DNA of 64,000 nucleotides from Xiphophorus maculatus (Eukaryota; Chordata; Actinopteri; Cyprinodontiformes; Poeciliidae). The position numbers and the translations under genes are program-made. The stretch lies in assembly GCF_002775205.1 (NCBI RefSeq), contig NC_036450.1:18061479-18125478 (forward strand), given 5' to 3'. How positions within the stretch are numbered: position 1 is the stretch's first letter; the number at the start of each line of letters is the position of its first letter. A model generated the notes under the pieces. It was given only the letters and a program-made list of their open reading frames with translations. It was not told the DNA's origin and did not search any database. This document shows, one piece after another, positions 22,610 through 35,600 of the stretch.

Positions 22610-25600
22610 TCAGCTCAGGATGCCCCCTCTCATGTGGCCGCCGTCGCTTAGTCCATGTTCTATGAGTTTGATGTCCTCCAAGTCATCTTTAATGACGCTG
22701 ATCAGGTGACTTAAGCCTTCTTGTTGCTGCTTTAAGTGCTGGAAATGTGAGGCAAGATAAGAGTGTTTCCGTTAGAAAACAACAAACATCTCATCTAGCG
22801 TTAACTCATATTATGCAGTCGGTGTAAAACAGGCAAAAATATTTCTGAGTAATTCTTACCAATCTGATAAATAAAAGCCTTAGATTTATAAACAGGCAAA
22901 AAGATATCCTACTTGTTTGATTTCTCGGAGGAGATCTGCATCGACGTTGTAGCGCTCTTCTGATCTCACGGCTCCAAAGTGGTTCTGCATTCGAATTTGA
23001 GACATCAGCTCATTCAATCGACCCTGGATAGGATTAAAAACAAACACAAATTACACATGGAATAAAAAGTGTCTAAATTACAACAGGAGTTTGATCCCTA
23101 CGAGTGAGAAAGACTAATACACTACTTTAGATTGACTGTTGTAAGACTGGAACTAACAATATTATTCTATCGATTATTCAGATAATTAATCAGATTTTAA
23201 AAAATGAACACATTCTGTCTCAGATTTTCACTTAAGATTTTATACAATATTAGAAATGCATTAAAGAGATACAAATAAGTAATCCAATACCTTTTATTAA
23301 ATAAGAAAACATATAGCTTATTGCCCAAAGTGCAACAGAAAAGCATTCCTTTAGTGAACACTTGATCATTAGCATAAACCAATTAATAATTAGATGCAAA
23401 AGATGCTTCATAGGAAATTATGGATTTTCCAAAATTTGAACCAGGAGAATCTAAATCTATGACACTTTCAGAGTTCTGGGTAGAACATACCTATATATAT
23501 ACTGTATATATATATATACATATATATATCTTAAAATGCTAAATGTATATATTTTTGTACAGTTTTGGCGTAATTACTGTTCTGACAGCGTCGTTCTTTC
23601 AGCAATCTGTATGCTTATGATTCATCAATCAATAAAACAGTTGAACATAATTGACTAATCACGATAAATCGTTTCAAACAAATTCTGATCAAATTGTAAA
23701 ACCTACAAATGTGATAATATCCAAGCGACATTATAAGTCTACTTAAAATTAAACACTTCAAAAAATAAGGCTTCTTATTGGACAGGACACACTTGCCTTG
23801 AACTGTGTGGGTGCATTGAGTTCTGACTGAATGGTGTCCAGCTGTACCCTCAGATGCTCCTCATCCACTTGGATAGCGTAGCCGCTTTTTCTCTGAATCT
23901 CCTGCTTTATTAGTACCTTCCAGGAAAAATATGCCAGAGTTATCGAAGATGAATTTATAGAGCTGGGAGAGAAGCGGATGGCGCCAGGACATTCCAACTT
24001 GATATAATTTACACATGCTGCTCGATGCGGTTTTGCTATTTGTGGGAGAAAGAAGGGATCTGAAATCTCCCTGACAAAATATGGGTCAGTAAAGTGGGGT
24101 GGAGACAGCTTAAAAGTTGTGTCTGTGTCATTCACAGTTTTATGTTTTTGTTAACTAGACAAACGAAACGCACACATATTTAATTAAATTGAATGCAGAA
24201 ACTACCTGCAGCACCCTGTGAGACAGATCCATCAGCTTCCTCTTGTATTGAGCGATCTTGGCTACAGTTGTTGCCTGGTTCTTCTGCAGCTCACTGATGT
24301 CATTGGAGATTATCTGAAAGTGCACAAAGGCGGCAAACAAAGACATCTCATTAAGAGACTTTTTTTTTTTTCTTTACCTTTAGATTTTATCACCTCCCTG
24401 CACCTGCATCCATCCCACATTGTGGCCTTGTTGTGGCCAAGTTACAGAAAAACTCTTGGAAAGATGTTTGTTATGAAAACTCCCTAGATTTGGATATAAA
24501 AGTTCTAATTTTCTAATCCCATTTATGCAGGTGCTTTTTGAATGTTTTTCCGCTTCAGATTAGGTTTATAAAGTAAAAACCCAAATCTTCTGTAACTAAA
24601 CCCAACTTCATAGTTATTTCCCTTAAGTCGCATCCAAATTAAACTACACTGGAGTTACAAACACAAGGACCCAAGGTTATCCAAGGCTTTCATTTGAAGT
24701 CTTCAATAAGGAAACATTTTCTGAAACACTCTTCCTCCCGCTGATTGCTCTGGTATTTCTAATATTTCATGATGAAAACAAGCAGCTGGCAGTGAGGATT
24801 GACTGGACATCTGCGTACCGTCCTTGACACCAGAAGTCTGCCTCAGAATTCCTTTTCTAATAACCAGGTGGCTTTTGCCCATTTTCTTGCCTTTTCTTCT
24901 AAACCAGGGGTGTCGCACTCCAGTCTTCAAGGGCCGCTGTCCTGCAGTTTTTAGATGTGCCACAGGTACAAAACACTGGAATGAAATGGCTTAATTACCT
25001 CTTCCTTGTGTAGATCAGTTCTCCAGAGCTAATGACCTAATTATTCCACTCAGGTGTGGTGCAGCAGAGGCTCATCTAAAAGTTGCAGGACACCGGCCCT
25101 TGAGGACTGGAGTTTGACACCTGTGTTCTAAACCTTTGCTAAATGTAGAAACAAAAAGCAAAAGATATTTTTACTTACATCCACTCTGGTCTGGTGTTGC
25201 TTGGTCATCTGCTCCTGGATCTGCAATCTGCGGAGCAGCTCCTTGAAACCCACCATGGGTACGGGGATTAACCTGAACATTTATGGAAGGCGGTTCAAGG
25301 ACAAAACCTAGGATGATTTATGAGCTCTTTGGATAGAAGCAAGAAAAAAATAAATAAAAAAAACATATTCCAACTTACTTCTCTGGGTCAGGGTTGTCCA
25401 CCTTAGCTTGTTCCCAAATGATGGGATCCACACCTGGTGATGGCAAAAAGGAGGTAATGCGGTTAGCTGATTTTAACAACAAAATGACCAACCTGTTGGT
25501 AAACATATGTGCACATATTTACCTGCAGGAGCGTTCTGCAGCAGCTGTTTCAGCTGTGCTGGGGACAGCTCTGTGCGTGTTACTGACATGACCACTCCAA

Positions 25601-28600
25601 TCTGGGTGAGCTGAGCCTTGATGTTGGCCTGCTCCAGGAAGGTGAAGAGCGTGGAAGCTGGGATCCTCTTGGAGGTGCCATTGGGGGAACGCTCCACCAC
25701 ATAAATGATCACCTCTGTCCTGGAGAACAGATGAAGCAGGAGGTAATTGTTCAGAATGGGTTTATAGTCCTCAGGATTTTAGGAAACCATGTAACGTTAG
25801 AGAAACTTACTGATCGTTGGGCAGAGCTTTAACGCCCTCTACATTGACGGTCAGAGTCTGGTTGCTTCCCAGAACCTTGTGCAGTGACTCAACCAGCTGC
25901 TGCTGCTGAGCACGAACATCAGGCTCCTTTTTATTCAGAACCAACACCACTAAACCATCTTCGTCCTTGCTTACTGGGACACAGCTATACCCCACTGCCT
26001 GCAAAAAGACCAAAGATTAATACAGAATCCTAGGGCTGCCTAGGTAAGCCTTTTTTATACAATGTTAGAAAAAATGGTCAATGAAAAACATAAAAACATG
26101 AACATATTGTGTTTTTAAATATAATTTCATTCCCCACTCCAGTCTCTGGATATTTCCTTTTTACTTTTACTTATCTGAACCTGCAAAACACTTACATTTT
26201 AGATTTTTCCAAACTTAGTAAGGAGTAGAAAATGAGTGAACCAATTATCCCTAGTTTACCTTGAACCTGCAGAAAGGGTTCTCCTGAGTAAAGTCCACCG
26301 GTAGGTTGTTGTTAACATAGTAGCCCTTCCCTGTTCCCCAGTAAGCCTGCAACTGGTTCCACTTGGCAAGTATGGAGTCGCGTTCGTCTCCCAGAAGAGT
26401 GGGGGCTGACAGAGCGGTCACTTGCTGGTAAAGCTGGGTTGGCTGAGCTTGACCCTGCTGCTGGGCCGGCTGGCCAAACAAGCCTCCTGTAGCAGGAATA
26501 GTAAAAAAAAGGGGAGTGAAACACAGTCATGCTGAGATTTATGTGGAAACTAGTTAAAATTGAATAAATAAACACATTTATTTAATTTAATGATTAGAAA
26601 TAAAATCATTTTATCCACATTTCTTACAAAAAAAATCTAACATTTTGAAAAAGCTACGATTAAGGTGCAGCTATAAATAACTGCATTTGCACAGATATTC
26701 CCAAACCTATTTATTTTATTATTGACCTTGTTGCTGTTGTGTCGGCTGGATGTTAAAACCTCCAAAACCGAGGCCAGTTGTTCCTAATCCAGTTCCAAAG
26801 CCTGTCGCTCCAGCAGTGGCACCAGTTCCGAGTCCAGATGGGAATCCAAACCCTTTGTTCTGTGTATTACCAAACAAGCTTCCTGAAAAACAATATTAAG
26901 AAAATTATCACCTACAAGAGAACCATCTTTAAGGTCGAGAGTGTTTAGAAAATATGTTAGCTTTGCAGGAGGATCAATAGATCAGTCAGGTTTTTGTCCC
27001 ATGTTCTGGGAGACAAAGGGTGACATCTAGTGGCAGGTTAGTGTAATTCATCAGCTAGTAATATTTAATAGTCTAGGGTTGATTAATAAACATAGTCTTC
27101 TCTGACATAATTTCACAAGGCTGGTTCAGGGAGAGGGATACAAAATTAGAGGAGTATTGGCTCCTCTAATTTTATGACAAGTGCACAGTTTTGTATAGCT
27201 GCAGCTAAGTATTCTAGATCAGCGTTTCCCAATTCCGGTCCTCAGGCCTCCCTGCTCTGCATGTTTTAGATGTGCCTCTATTCCAGAGCAGCTGATTCAA
27301 ATGATTGCATGACCATCAAGTGCTGCAGAAACCTGTTGATCACCAATATATTCAATCCAGGTGTGTAGCAGAAGGGAAACACCTAAAACATGCAGGGCAG
27401 GGAGGCCCGAGGACCGGAATTGGGAAACGCCGTTCTAGATCATTACCCTGACCAAATTTTAAATGCTATATGGTTTATATTTAACATTTCCCTGTATTTT
27501 TAAGAAGTCATGATGCCTTCCAGTTTAACCAGGTTCCCAGGGCCTTCAGAAGAGAAACAGGCCCACAGCATCACACCACTCAATCATGTCTGAATGAAGT
27601 TTGTGTGTGTAGCCTGAACATCGAAATCAGGTGTACTGCTCAATGGGACCGCTCCATTACTTTTGGTTCTCCAGTGACCACTTAATATAAAGGCATTGTA
27701 GAAACAACTTAAATTTACTGTCCATTGCTATGATTCCTAATTTAAATTTGGAAAATGTAAAGCTGGATGTTTTGAGCTCCGTTACTGACCTGTTGTGTTG
27801 GAGGGGGCAAAGTTGAAAGTGGATCCTGGTGCGGCAGCAGTTGTTGTAGTTGTCCCAAAGCCACCAAACGCACCTGTGAAGCAATGGGAATGAGGACAAG
27901 TTAGATGAAAGAAGTGACAAAAAGGGGGATGAAAGGAAAGCAAGAGAACAAGAAAGAAAATACAGCACATTTGATGGGTAGCAGAGAAGAACAATCATGA
28001 CAAAACTTTCACAATAATTTGAGAAGAATTTGACAAATGATTTCCATCTATTTTTTTCCTCCATAAAAACACATTCCGCATGGGCATCAACAGGCATGGG
28101 TGAATAACTCAAAATTTTTCATGCAAATGTTGTGACTTAGAATCACCAAGTGAGATGAAAGAAAATAAAACACCACTGCACCGCACTTAGGTGGAAAAAC
28201 TAAACAATAATGCATGATTGACAGGCACAAAATGAAGTGAATCACAAAGATCCTCTACCTGTGCTAGCCAGGCTATTACCAAAATTGAAAACAGAGCCAG
28301 CTGTGGTTGCTGTACCGAAGCAACCTGCACTGAAGCTGATTGCTGCTGGGTTTGCATTTAAACCAAACCCCCCAAAGCTAAACCCACCAGCTGTGGTGTT
28401 TCCAGCTCCAAGCCCCCCAAATCCTGCAGCCAAAGCAGGCAGGCAGCGAAGAAAGAGAGAGTAACACGGAGGAGATAAATGACAACGCCAGAGCTCAAGA
28501 TTACTCTGTATTACTCTATATTCCTACAAGGAGGGCGATCTAAAGATACAATAAACACCTTTGATGCTTGAAATAGGACCTTCATCTCACCTGTGTTGGA

Positions 28601-29672
28601 GGCACCAAAACTAAATCCTGTGGCTGGTGCAGTTGTGGTCGTGGCTGCGCCAAAAGCAGGAGCCGTCAGAGCTGAGAAATTCAAACAAGTCGATGATTAA
28701 AATGATACACAGACATAAACACAAAATAAGACAAAGATTCATTAACTCATATATCAAATTCTATACATTTTATCACGTTAAGAGTGTAAAATTGAATGTA
28801 TTCTATTAGGATTATGTGATGGACAAACACAGAGTATAATTGTTCAATCGAAAAACCTGAAAAGTTTTTGCATTCGTCCATTCTAGTAATTTGCTTTAGA
28901 AGTAAACTATAAAGTCCACCAGTGTGTACTTCTTATCTCAATATCAAATACAGTTGTTGTTGTTGTGTAAAGGCCTTTATTGAGGAATATATATATAAGT
29001 TCAGGAAGCATGCATATGTAAGTGAGAACCTGGTGGAAGGACATCGTGTCTACACTTAAACCCCAATTAATTATGAGTTTAAGTGTGGAGGTCGTTGTGG
29101 AAAATTCAGGAGCTGTGGGGACTTACTGCCAAACCCCGAAGAAGCGGTGGTAGTGGTCGCTGTCGGGTTAAAACCAAACGTTGTTGAAGCTGTGGTTTTG
29201 GCACCAAACTGACCAAATGAAAACCCGGACGTCCCTTCAGAAGAACAAATAAGAGTTCAGTTACAATTACACCGGGTTGAAGAGAGAACAAACTCAAGAG
29301 AGGCATGGTTAGTACGGAGCAAATGAAGACGCATCCTAAACCTTCTCAACCAGAAACAGAGGTCAATGCATGTCTTTACTACAAATTTCACTTTTTCCAA
29401 GCCATATGAGTAAAGGCCACAGGAATATATCTAGGAAGTTTATCGTTAGCTTGGTAGCTTGGTTACCACACTGCTAGAGACGTCGAGGGTTAACAGTAAG
29501 TTAGCTACAACGTTCAGCCAATCAGAACATGTTATAACTTGAGTTCACGGCAACCCGCGTTCGTAACACACGTGTGACATATCCTGAGTTTAACAAAAAA
29601 CTCAAAACCCTGGTAAATATTGCTCATACCTGCCCCTGTGTTAGTCGCGGCACCGCCAAAACTGAACGCCAT
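22610..29672 (-). CDS. nup54: Nucleoporin 54 (FG nucleoporin of the central channel), complete
   Basis: Partner of Nup62 and Nup58 in the nuclear pore transport channel. Exons (complement): 29630-29672, 29127-29234, 28591-28671, 28259-28423, 27790-27873, 26727-26882, 26260-26486, 25811-25998, 25523-25719, 25379-25433, 25179-25272, 24206-24313, 23797-23916, 22913-23023, 22610-22738; phases join to give 621 residues, longer than the human protein (about 507). Residues 1-~230 are rich in GFG, FSFG and GLG repeats; residues ~240-350 carry the conserved block starting ALSAPTLLGDERDSILAKWN; the C-terminal third is the coiled-coil region (ISELQKNQATTVAKIAQYKR; IRMQNHFGAVRSEERYNVDA). Exons 2-6 are all phase 1-1 with lengths divisible by three. 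Intron 13 has a GC donor (23795-23796) instead of GT. Confidence 0.93.
23493..23530. repeat. TA microsatellite in nup54 intron 13
   Basis: Broken run of TA dinucleotides with short CTG and CA interruptions. Confidence 0.75.
24905..25125. mobile_element. hAT-type MITE in nup54 intron 11
   Basis: Terminal inverted repeats of about 30 bases: left CAGGGGTGTCGCACTCCAGT, right GGACTGGAGTTTGACACCTG(TG). Flanked by a perfect 8-bp duplication TTCTAAAC (24897-24904 and 25126-25133), diagnostic of hAT elements. No coding capacity. Confidence 0.9.
27142..27173. repeat. Perfect hairpin, 13-base arms
   Basis: AAAATTAGAGGAG, six-base loop, then its exact inverse. Lies in nup54 intron 5. Confidence 0.9.
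27220..27432. mobile_element. hAT-type MITE in nup54 intron 5
   Basis: Ends CAGCGTTTCCCAATTCCGGT and, inverted, CGGCGTTTCCCAATTCCGGT, with an exact 8-bp duplication TTCTAGAT (27212-27219 and 27433-27440). High similarity of the two ends suggests a fairly young insertion. Confidence 0.92.
27520..27640 (-). mobile_element. Tc1-like remnant, antisense, in nup54 intron 5
   Basis: GGTTCCCAGGGCCTTCAGAA and AACAGGCCCACAGCATCACA are the reverse of the LWACF-type transposase region also seen at 21395-21660. Confidence 0.6.
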
Positions 29673-32631
29673 GTTGACGACTGTCACTGCATGCACTCTT
29701 CTTCGCCTTGTTCTCCAGTCAGTAATCCCTCTACAAAGTGGGGAAGTACTGCCACCTTGTGGTCGTAGCTCAGATGAAAACGAGTCGACAACAACAAACT
29801 AGAATAAAGTAAAACAGAATACGGAAGCGCTCAGATTCACATAAAATAGGGAATAATAATAAAAAATAAATTATAGACAGCAATTTAATATGGCTTAATG
29901 ACAACACATTAATGCAAAATGTCAATATACTTATAAAAAGTCCACTGTCTCCTGGCACTAGTCCACAAAATCGTGTGATTGGAGAGAGTTGTTATGTAGA
30001 TATTGCAAACTATTTCTTAATAAAAGTCATAGTTGTTTTGTGTGCAATTTACAATCTCTTATTTGTGACTTAGTAATTGTCATTGTAATATTCATCATAA
30101 TGTTTTTGTCTTCGAGACACTGAACATCTCTGTTGCTTATTCTTAAAATATAGAATATCATTATAAAATACAAAAGGCAATACTTTAAATTTGTCATGCA
30201 CTGTTGTCAGAGATAAATTTATTCATACAGCAGCCCTCAAACTGTTGCTTTGTCTATTAATGTTATAAGTAGCTACATTTTTTTTCTGTAAAGTGATTTA
30301 CACTCATAGTCTTCTTTAACTTTTTTATCCATTATAGTTTAAAGAAACATTTAATCTTTATTCAATTGTACTACTTGTGAATGCTGCTCCACTCAGAGAA
30401 GAACAGCATGGAGGAAGTGGGGAATACCCAAATGAAAGTAATCTATCTAGTAATCCCAATTTTGCTATCTATTTCACAGCTTTTAAGTCATCGCTAAACA
30501 AAAGGGCTATGTTTCCATTCGTTCGTCTATCTGTCCATCCGTTCATCCAGCTATGCATCAATCCATCAAATCCATGCAACCTATCTCGCTGTATTTCCCT
30601 TCAAATCCGGTGAGCTTCATTTTTGTAACTTTAAAATGACCAAACTGAGAGGCAAACAGTGAATGGCGTGAAGTAATGAGACTCATCTACTAAAACTACG
30701 CTTTATTGTTGTGAACACAGTAAAAACATTGCAACATTTCAAAAGCTTACAATCAGAGCAATATGTGGTTGTAGTAGTAACAATAATTTCACAGAACAGA
30801 ACATCGTGATCAAAATTTGGTACAGAGAATCTCAGACTAGTATCTACATTGTCAGTGTTTTGGTTTTGTAAGTGTAACAAAAATAATTTACCCTCCTTTA
30901 GCCTTTTGACAGATTTCCGTTGTATAATACTGCTTATTTTTCATTACAAAAGCAACAACCTTTCTATCATGTCTACCCAGACATGTACTGCTCGCATAAA
31001 ATAAAAATTGCAACAGCATTGGAGCTCCATTTAACTTTTTTAATTGTTTATAATTGTTTTGACGCTCTCCACTGTTGTCTGATATGTACATCATGATTTT
31101 TCATTTATGTGCATAGGGAACTTCTACTCAGATCCCTCCTGGCATGTTTTAGGAGCGGTCATCACAGCTGAGGCTCATCACAGTTTCACTTGAATCATTC
31201 CACAGCATTTTCAAGATTGCATCAAAATTCACATCAAATAAAAACAGCCTTGTGTCTCTGATTTCATTACAAAAGAAAAAGAAAAAAAACTTCCATGAGT
31301 CTTATGTTCTACTTTTGCTTGAAGCTGGAAGAAGAAGACAAATCCATATGGCATAATACTGTAAAGAATTATGCCATAATTTGTAAAGAACAAATACAAT
31401 AGTAGGCACACAACAGTCCTGACCTTTACAAAGGCACAACTACAGAAGTTAAAAATAATTTTCTGAATAACAGGTTGGTTAGTAAAGGCAGTTGAACAGC
31501 GTATATAAAAACTTTCTGATGAAAGGGATGGCTCAGGATGTGTGAGAAGTTCTGCTTCTGCAGTAGATACTTCATGGCATCTCCATTTACTATGAATGGA
31601 GATGCCATTCATAGCACCTATGAATGGCATCATAGATGCTAGAGAATGAGTTTAGTGATACTAGAGAATGAGGTGTACAAGTAACAATGATCTCCCTATA
31701 CGCAAACATTGTACAGAGAATGTAACGGTAAAAAACAAATCTAATTTTTTTTACTCTGCCTGACTTTTCTATTATGCAGCTATTTTGACTTGAAAAGCTT
31801 CAAATGTGCTATCCCTATGCTGATTTCTTGTCAAACTAATCATATAGTTTTCTGTAAATAAATGCCTGATGGGAAAATATAAAACAATTTAAGAGTTCTC
31901 AAAATAATGTTAGGGAGTGAAGGGAGTTTTTTGGGCTAGCCATTACCTTTCGCTTCTTGTATTAATTAATCTGGATTCATTTTAAATGAAAACAGTAGGA
32001 TAGTTTTTATAAAGTTGCAGGTTACATATTAGCTAAAACCTTTAAGTAAAACGTGGCAACAAAAAGTTGATCAACTCCCACAGTCTATACAAAAAACTCA
32101 CTTCACATCATGACTATACGTAGGTAGTTCTAAGTGGACTACCTACATATAAAATAATAAATGTTTTGCAACACTGAGTGAATAAAAGGGAAATTGGACA
32201 AAATCACACTGAACTGATTGAAATGTCTTTAGAAAAAAGAGATTACCGGTACTTGCAGTTTTATGTCTCTCCTGCTTTAATAATGTTTGACAGCAGCTGG
32301 GCAGGAGACCCCCTGAGAGTGACGACTCTGACTTATGAATACTACATTTACAGATGCCAATGAGCTGCTTCCCTAAATAACACTTGGTGCCTGGCTTAGG
32401 AGCACTTCATAATCTGACAGCACTGAGCTCTGACCAAGACAAGAATCCAGCCAGTTAAAAACAGATTGGTGGCACATAACCTAAAAAGAACTGCTTTTAG
32501 AATTCCAATGGCTATACCTGGACTGTAGGTGGCGTGTGCTTAACCAAGAAAATTTAATACATTGTGCTTAAAATGAAAAGGATGCCACACCACCCTGTCT
32601 TGCAGCTCCATCCTATTCTTCATTCCCAAGT
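29673..32631. other. Spacer between the nup54 start and the scarb2 stop
   Basis: Right part is probably the scarb2 3' untranslated region. A minus-strand AATAAA at 30702-30707 could end it; another overlaps the scarb2 stop codon itself (32631-32636) and looks too early. The left part holds the nup54 promoter and leader. Minus-strand frames at 31229-31633 are low-complexity and not gene-like. Confidence 0.4.
31574..31608. repeat. Perfect hairpin, 14-base arms
   Basis: ATGGCATCTCCATT, seven-base loop, exact inverse. A further partial inverse of the same word (ATGAATGGCAT) follows at about 31619-31630. Confidence 0.9.
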
Positions 32632-35600
32632 TTATTGCTCCGTTTTAGTCGTCATGCCAATGTAGTTTCCATTCTGGCCATCGTCCTTCTCCTTAGTGTT
32701 GGCTGGTGAATAGGAGATGTCCTCTTCAGTTGCGGTCTGTATTATTGATGAAAAGATAAAAAAAAAATATATATATATATATATATCTTCAGACTAAAAG
32801 GGCTGATGTTGTCTTTTGCACTGATAGGCATTTAACATTTTTTGTAACGCTCCAGCATAACCAAGCTGTGTTAAAGTGTTAAAACCAGGAGTGGGCGTGG
32901 TCTTTACTGTGTGCTGAAAAATGAAATGCATTTCCAGTGAGAAGTGTTTAATCACTCATCATGGGCAAAAATTTAATTATAATTAGGTCTTTTTTATTTA
33001 CGCTACTAATTTTTTTTTCTAGATTTTCTCAGTGTGGTGCATGAAGAATGTTCTCCCTGCTTCATGGACCAACGGTTTTCTCTGGGTACTCCAGCTTCCT
33101 CCCATACTCCAAAAATATACATGAAAGATTGAATAATCTCTCTAAATTCTTCATGCATGATTATATCTTCTATGTGTGTCTGTGTAAGCGAGTATACTGT
33201 AGATTGTGGATGTGGATATTGATCTACTTATTATTATGTAAATGTTACGTCCTTATGTACGCCAATTATTAATTAGTTATTAACCCTTCTGTTATAACAG
33301 ATGTTAACAACAGAATAAAACATCTGAACCTGTACCATAAATTCAAGTTTTGGTATTTTACTCTACGATTATAACTGACCCACATAAAACCACAAAATTT
33401 ATCTCCACAGTGAGCAGAAGAAAACTTCTCACTAGAACTGTGCGTCATGCATTTAGGCATTAAGTAATACAACAAAGAAATGAATGGATTGAAACAATGC
33501 AGCAAGACTTACAGCATAGGCAGCCTTGGTAAACACAATGCGCTTAACTCTTTTCTGCACAGAGATAAATGGTGATAAACACATGCATAGAGACATTGGT
33601 GAGGAGTTAAAAAATTGAATTAACAAGGATTAACACAAATTACTTTTTTGGATCAAGCGAACTGCAAGGTGTTAGAAAGATGCCTGGTTAAGAAGGATGT
33701 GTTTTACCTTCTGTTGGTGGGCCCTGATCAGGAGGATGATGAAGACAATAAGCATGATCCCGCTTAGTCCCACAATAATGAGGGGGAAGTTGGACCCCAC
33801 TTTGACAATCATGAGCAGCTTGTTCACCTTCGCTGCTGATGCATCATCGATCACCACACTCTGAGAGTCAAGAAGTAGGGTTGTAGAGTTAAATGTCAAA
33901 AAAATGAATATGGCAAAAATAATCTGATAGCAGCTATGACCTGTTTTCATCACATCAGATAAGGACAAATTATGTAATTTTGTTGTATTGAATTCACTGT
34001 TTTAATCATGATGGGAGCTCATCATGTACCCTAAACCATTACCCTTAGCTAGGTTTAGGGTACTGAACGAATCTTGTTAATGGTATAAATAAACTAGTTA
34101 ATGATGTAACATATTCTGATAAAAAAATAGAGTCACTGTTTAACTTAACATTCGTGAAAGTAGAAAAACTACACAAAAACACTAAATCAAATACACCCAA
34201 CTGTGTGTGTATCTGCTATTTCTCACCTCATTGAGGAACATAACAGGGAAGACTGTTTCTTTCAATAATTTAGTGTCTCTGTTGAAAAAATGAAAAGAAT
34301 GTAAAGATTCACATAAATAATATATAGGTGCAAAAAGACTGCAGCGTTCAGTCTAAACTGGGGTGCAGATACTCACGGGTATCCAGACATTCTGTTGATC
34401 AAGATGTTAACCTGAGCTCTTTTGCTTGCACGCACAATCACTCCAGTTGTCTGTTGGCAAAAAAATTACCAAGTATTTATAATTATTATTATGTTAAATA
34501 AAATGTGTAGGTGAACCTGAATAAGTTTGCTTTTATATACTGTAAGTGAATGTATTTCGGTAAATAATTTCAAAAAATTGGTTTTTAAATTATATATTAT
34601 TTGGAGTCATTGCACACAGCCACTGCTACGTAAGATCATACAAAGAAAATAAAGAAACCTACATTTCAGTATGAAATTAATCCATTAAAAATCCCTTTGA
34701 TTTGTCTTATGCAATACTGTAATTTTCCAAAAATCTGAACTTTGGTGTTTCATGTTCTCTAAGACAGAATCATCAAAATGAACAGAAATAAATGCTTGAA
34801 ATAAATTTGTGTCTGGAAACTGCAATGTATAACTTTCACTTATTGAACTGAATTAGTGAAATAAATTGTTTTTCAATGATATTCCAGCCTGCAAAAGATT
34901 GCATTCAAATCAACCTGTTTGCATGATGCTAATTATGTCAAGAGGGGAAAAAATGCTTCATGGTATGGCCTCTGATGTTTCATAAAATGGTTGCACTACT
35001 GCTTTTGAGCCAGTATGTGGCGTAGCAATACATCTTTTTGGGTTGCGTTCTGGTAGCTTACCGGGTTGAGGTCTAAAAACGTTTGGTGATGATGACTTTG
35101 AGGGGCCATTCCTCCAATCGCTTCTATATATTTGTCCTCTCCCAGGTAGAAATGAGGAAAAGAGGCAACCACAGGGGCACCTACAAGAAGAAAAATTATT
35201 GTTTTGACAAATAAGGACTACTTTAACCATAATGTTTTTGACCAACTCACTGATTAAATACAGGGTATCCAATATATTCAATATATTAGGTATACCTTGC
35301 AAGTTCTGGTGCATTGTTCTCCTGGAGGTAGCCACCATAGGATAGGTGCAATGTGGCCATAAAGGAGTGGATATGTTCAGCAACAATACTCTGGTAGGCT
35401 GAGGTGTTTAAACCATCCTTGTTTGACACGAAAAACACCAATATGTTTCGAGAAAATAATCCCCACAGCAACATGCCGCCACCGTCAGTCTAAGTTGTTG
35501 ATCATAGGAGGCAGAACAGATCCATGCTTTCATGTTGTTTTCACTCAGTTATGACCTTCCCCACTGTCTGAATTATGAAGCTGAATTCAAGATTCATAGC

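Noticed and set aside
31229-31633. 134-codon minus-strand frame
   Set aside because: Low complexity and rich in F, S and V; it lies in the probable 3' untranslated region of scarb2.
32631-32636. AATAAA overlapping the scarb2 stop codon as the poly(A) signal
   Set aside because: Cleavage would fall right behind the stop with almost no 3' untranslated region; further signals lie downstream.
34026-34063. CCCTAA / TTAGGG words as an interstitial telomere
   Set aside because: Only one unit in each arm of an inverted repeat; no tandem array.
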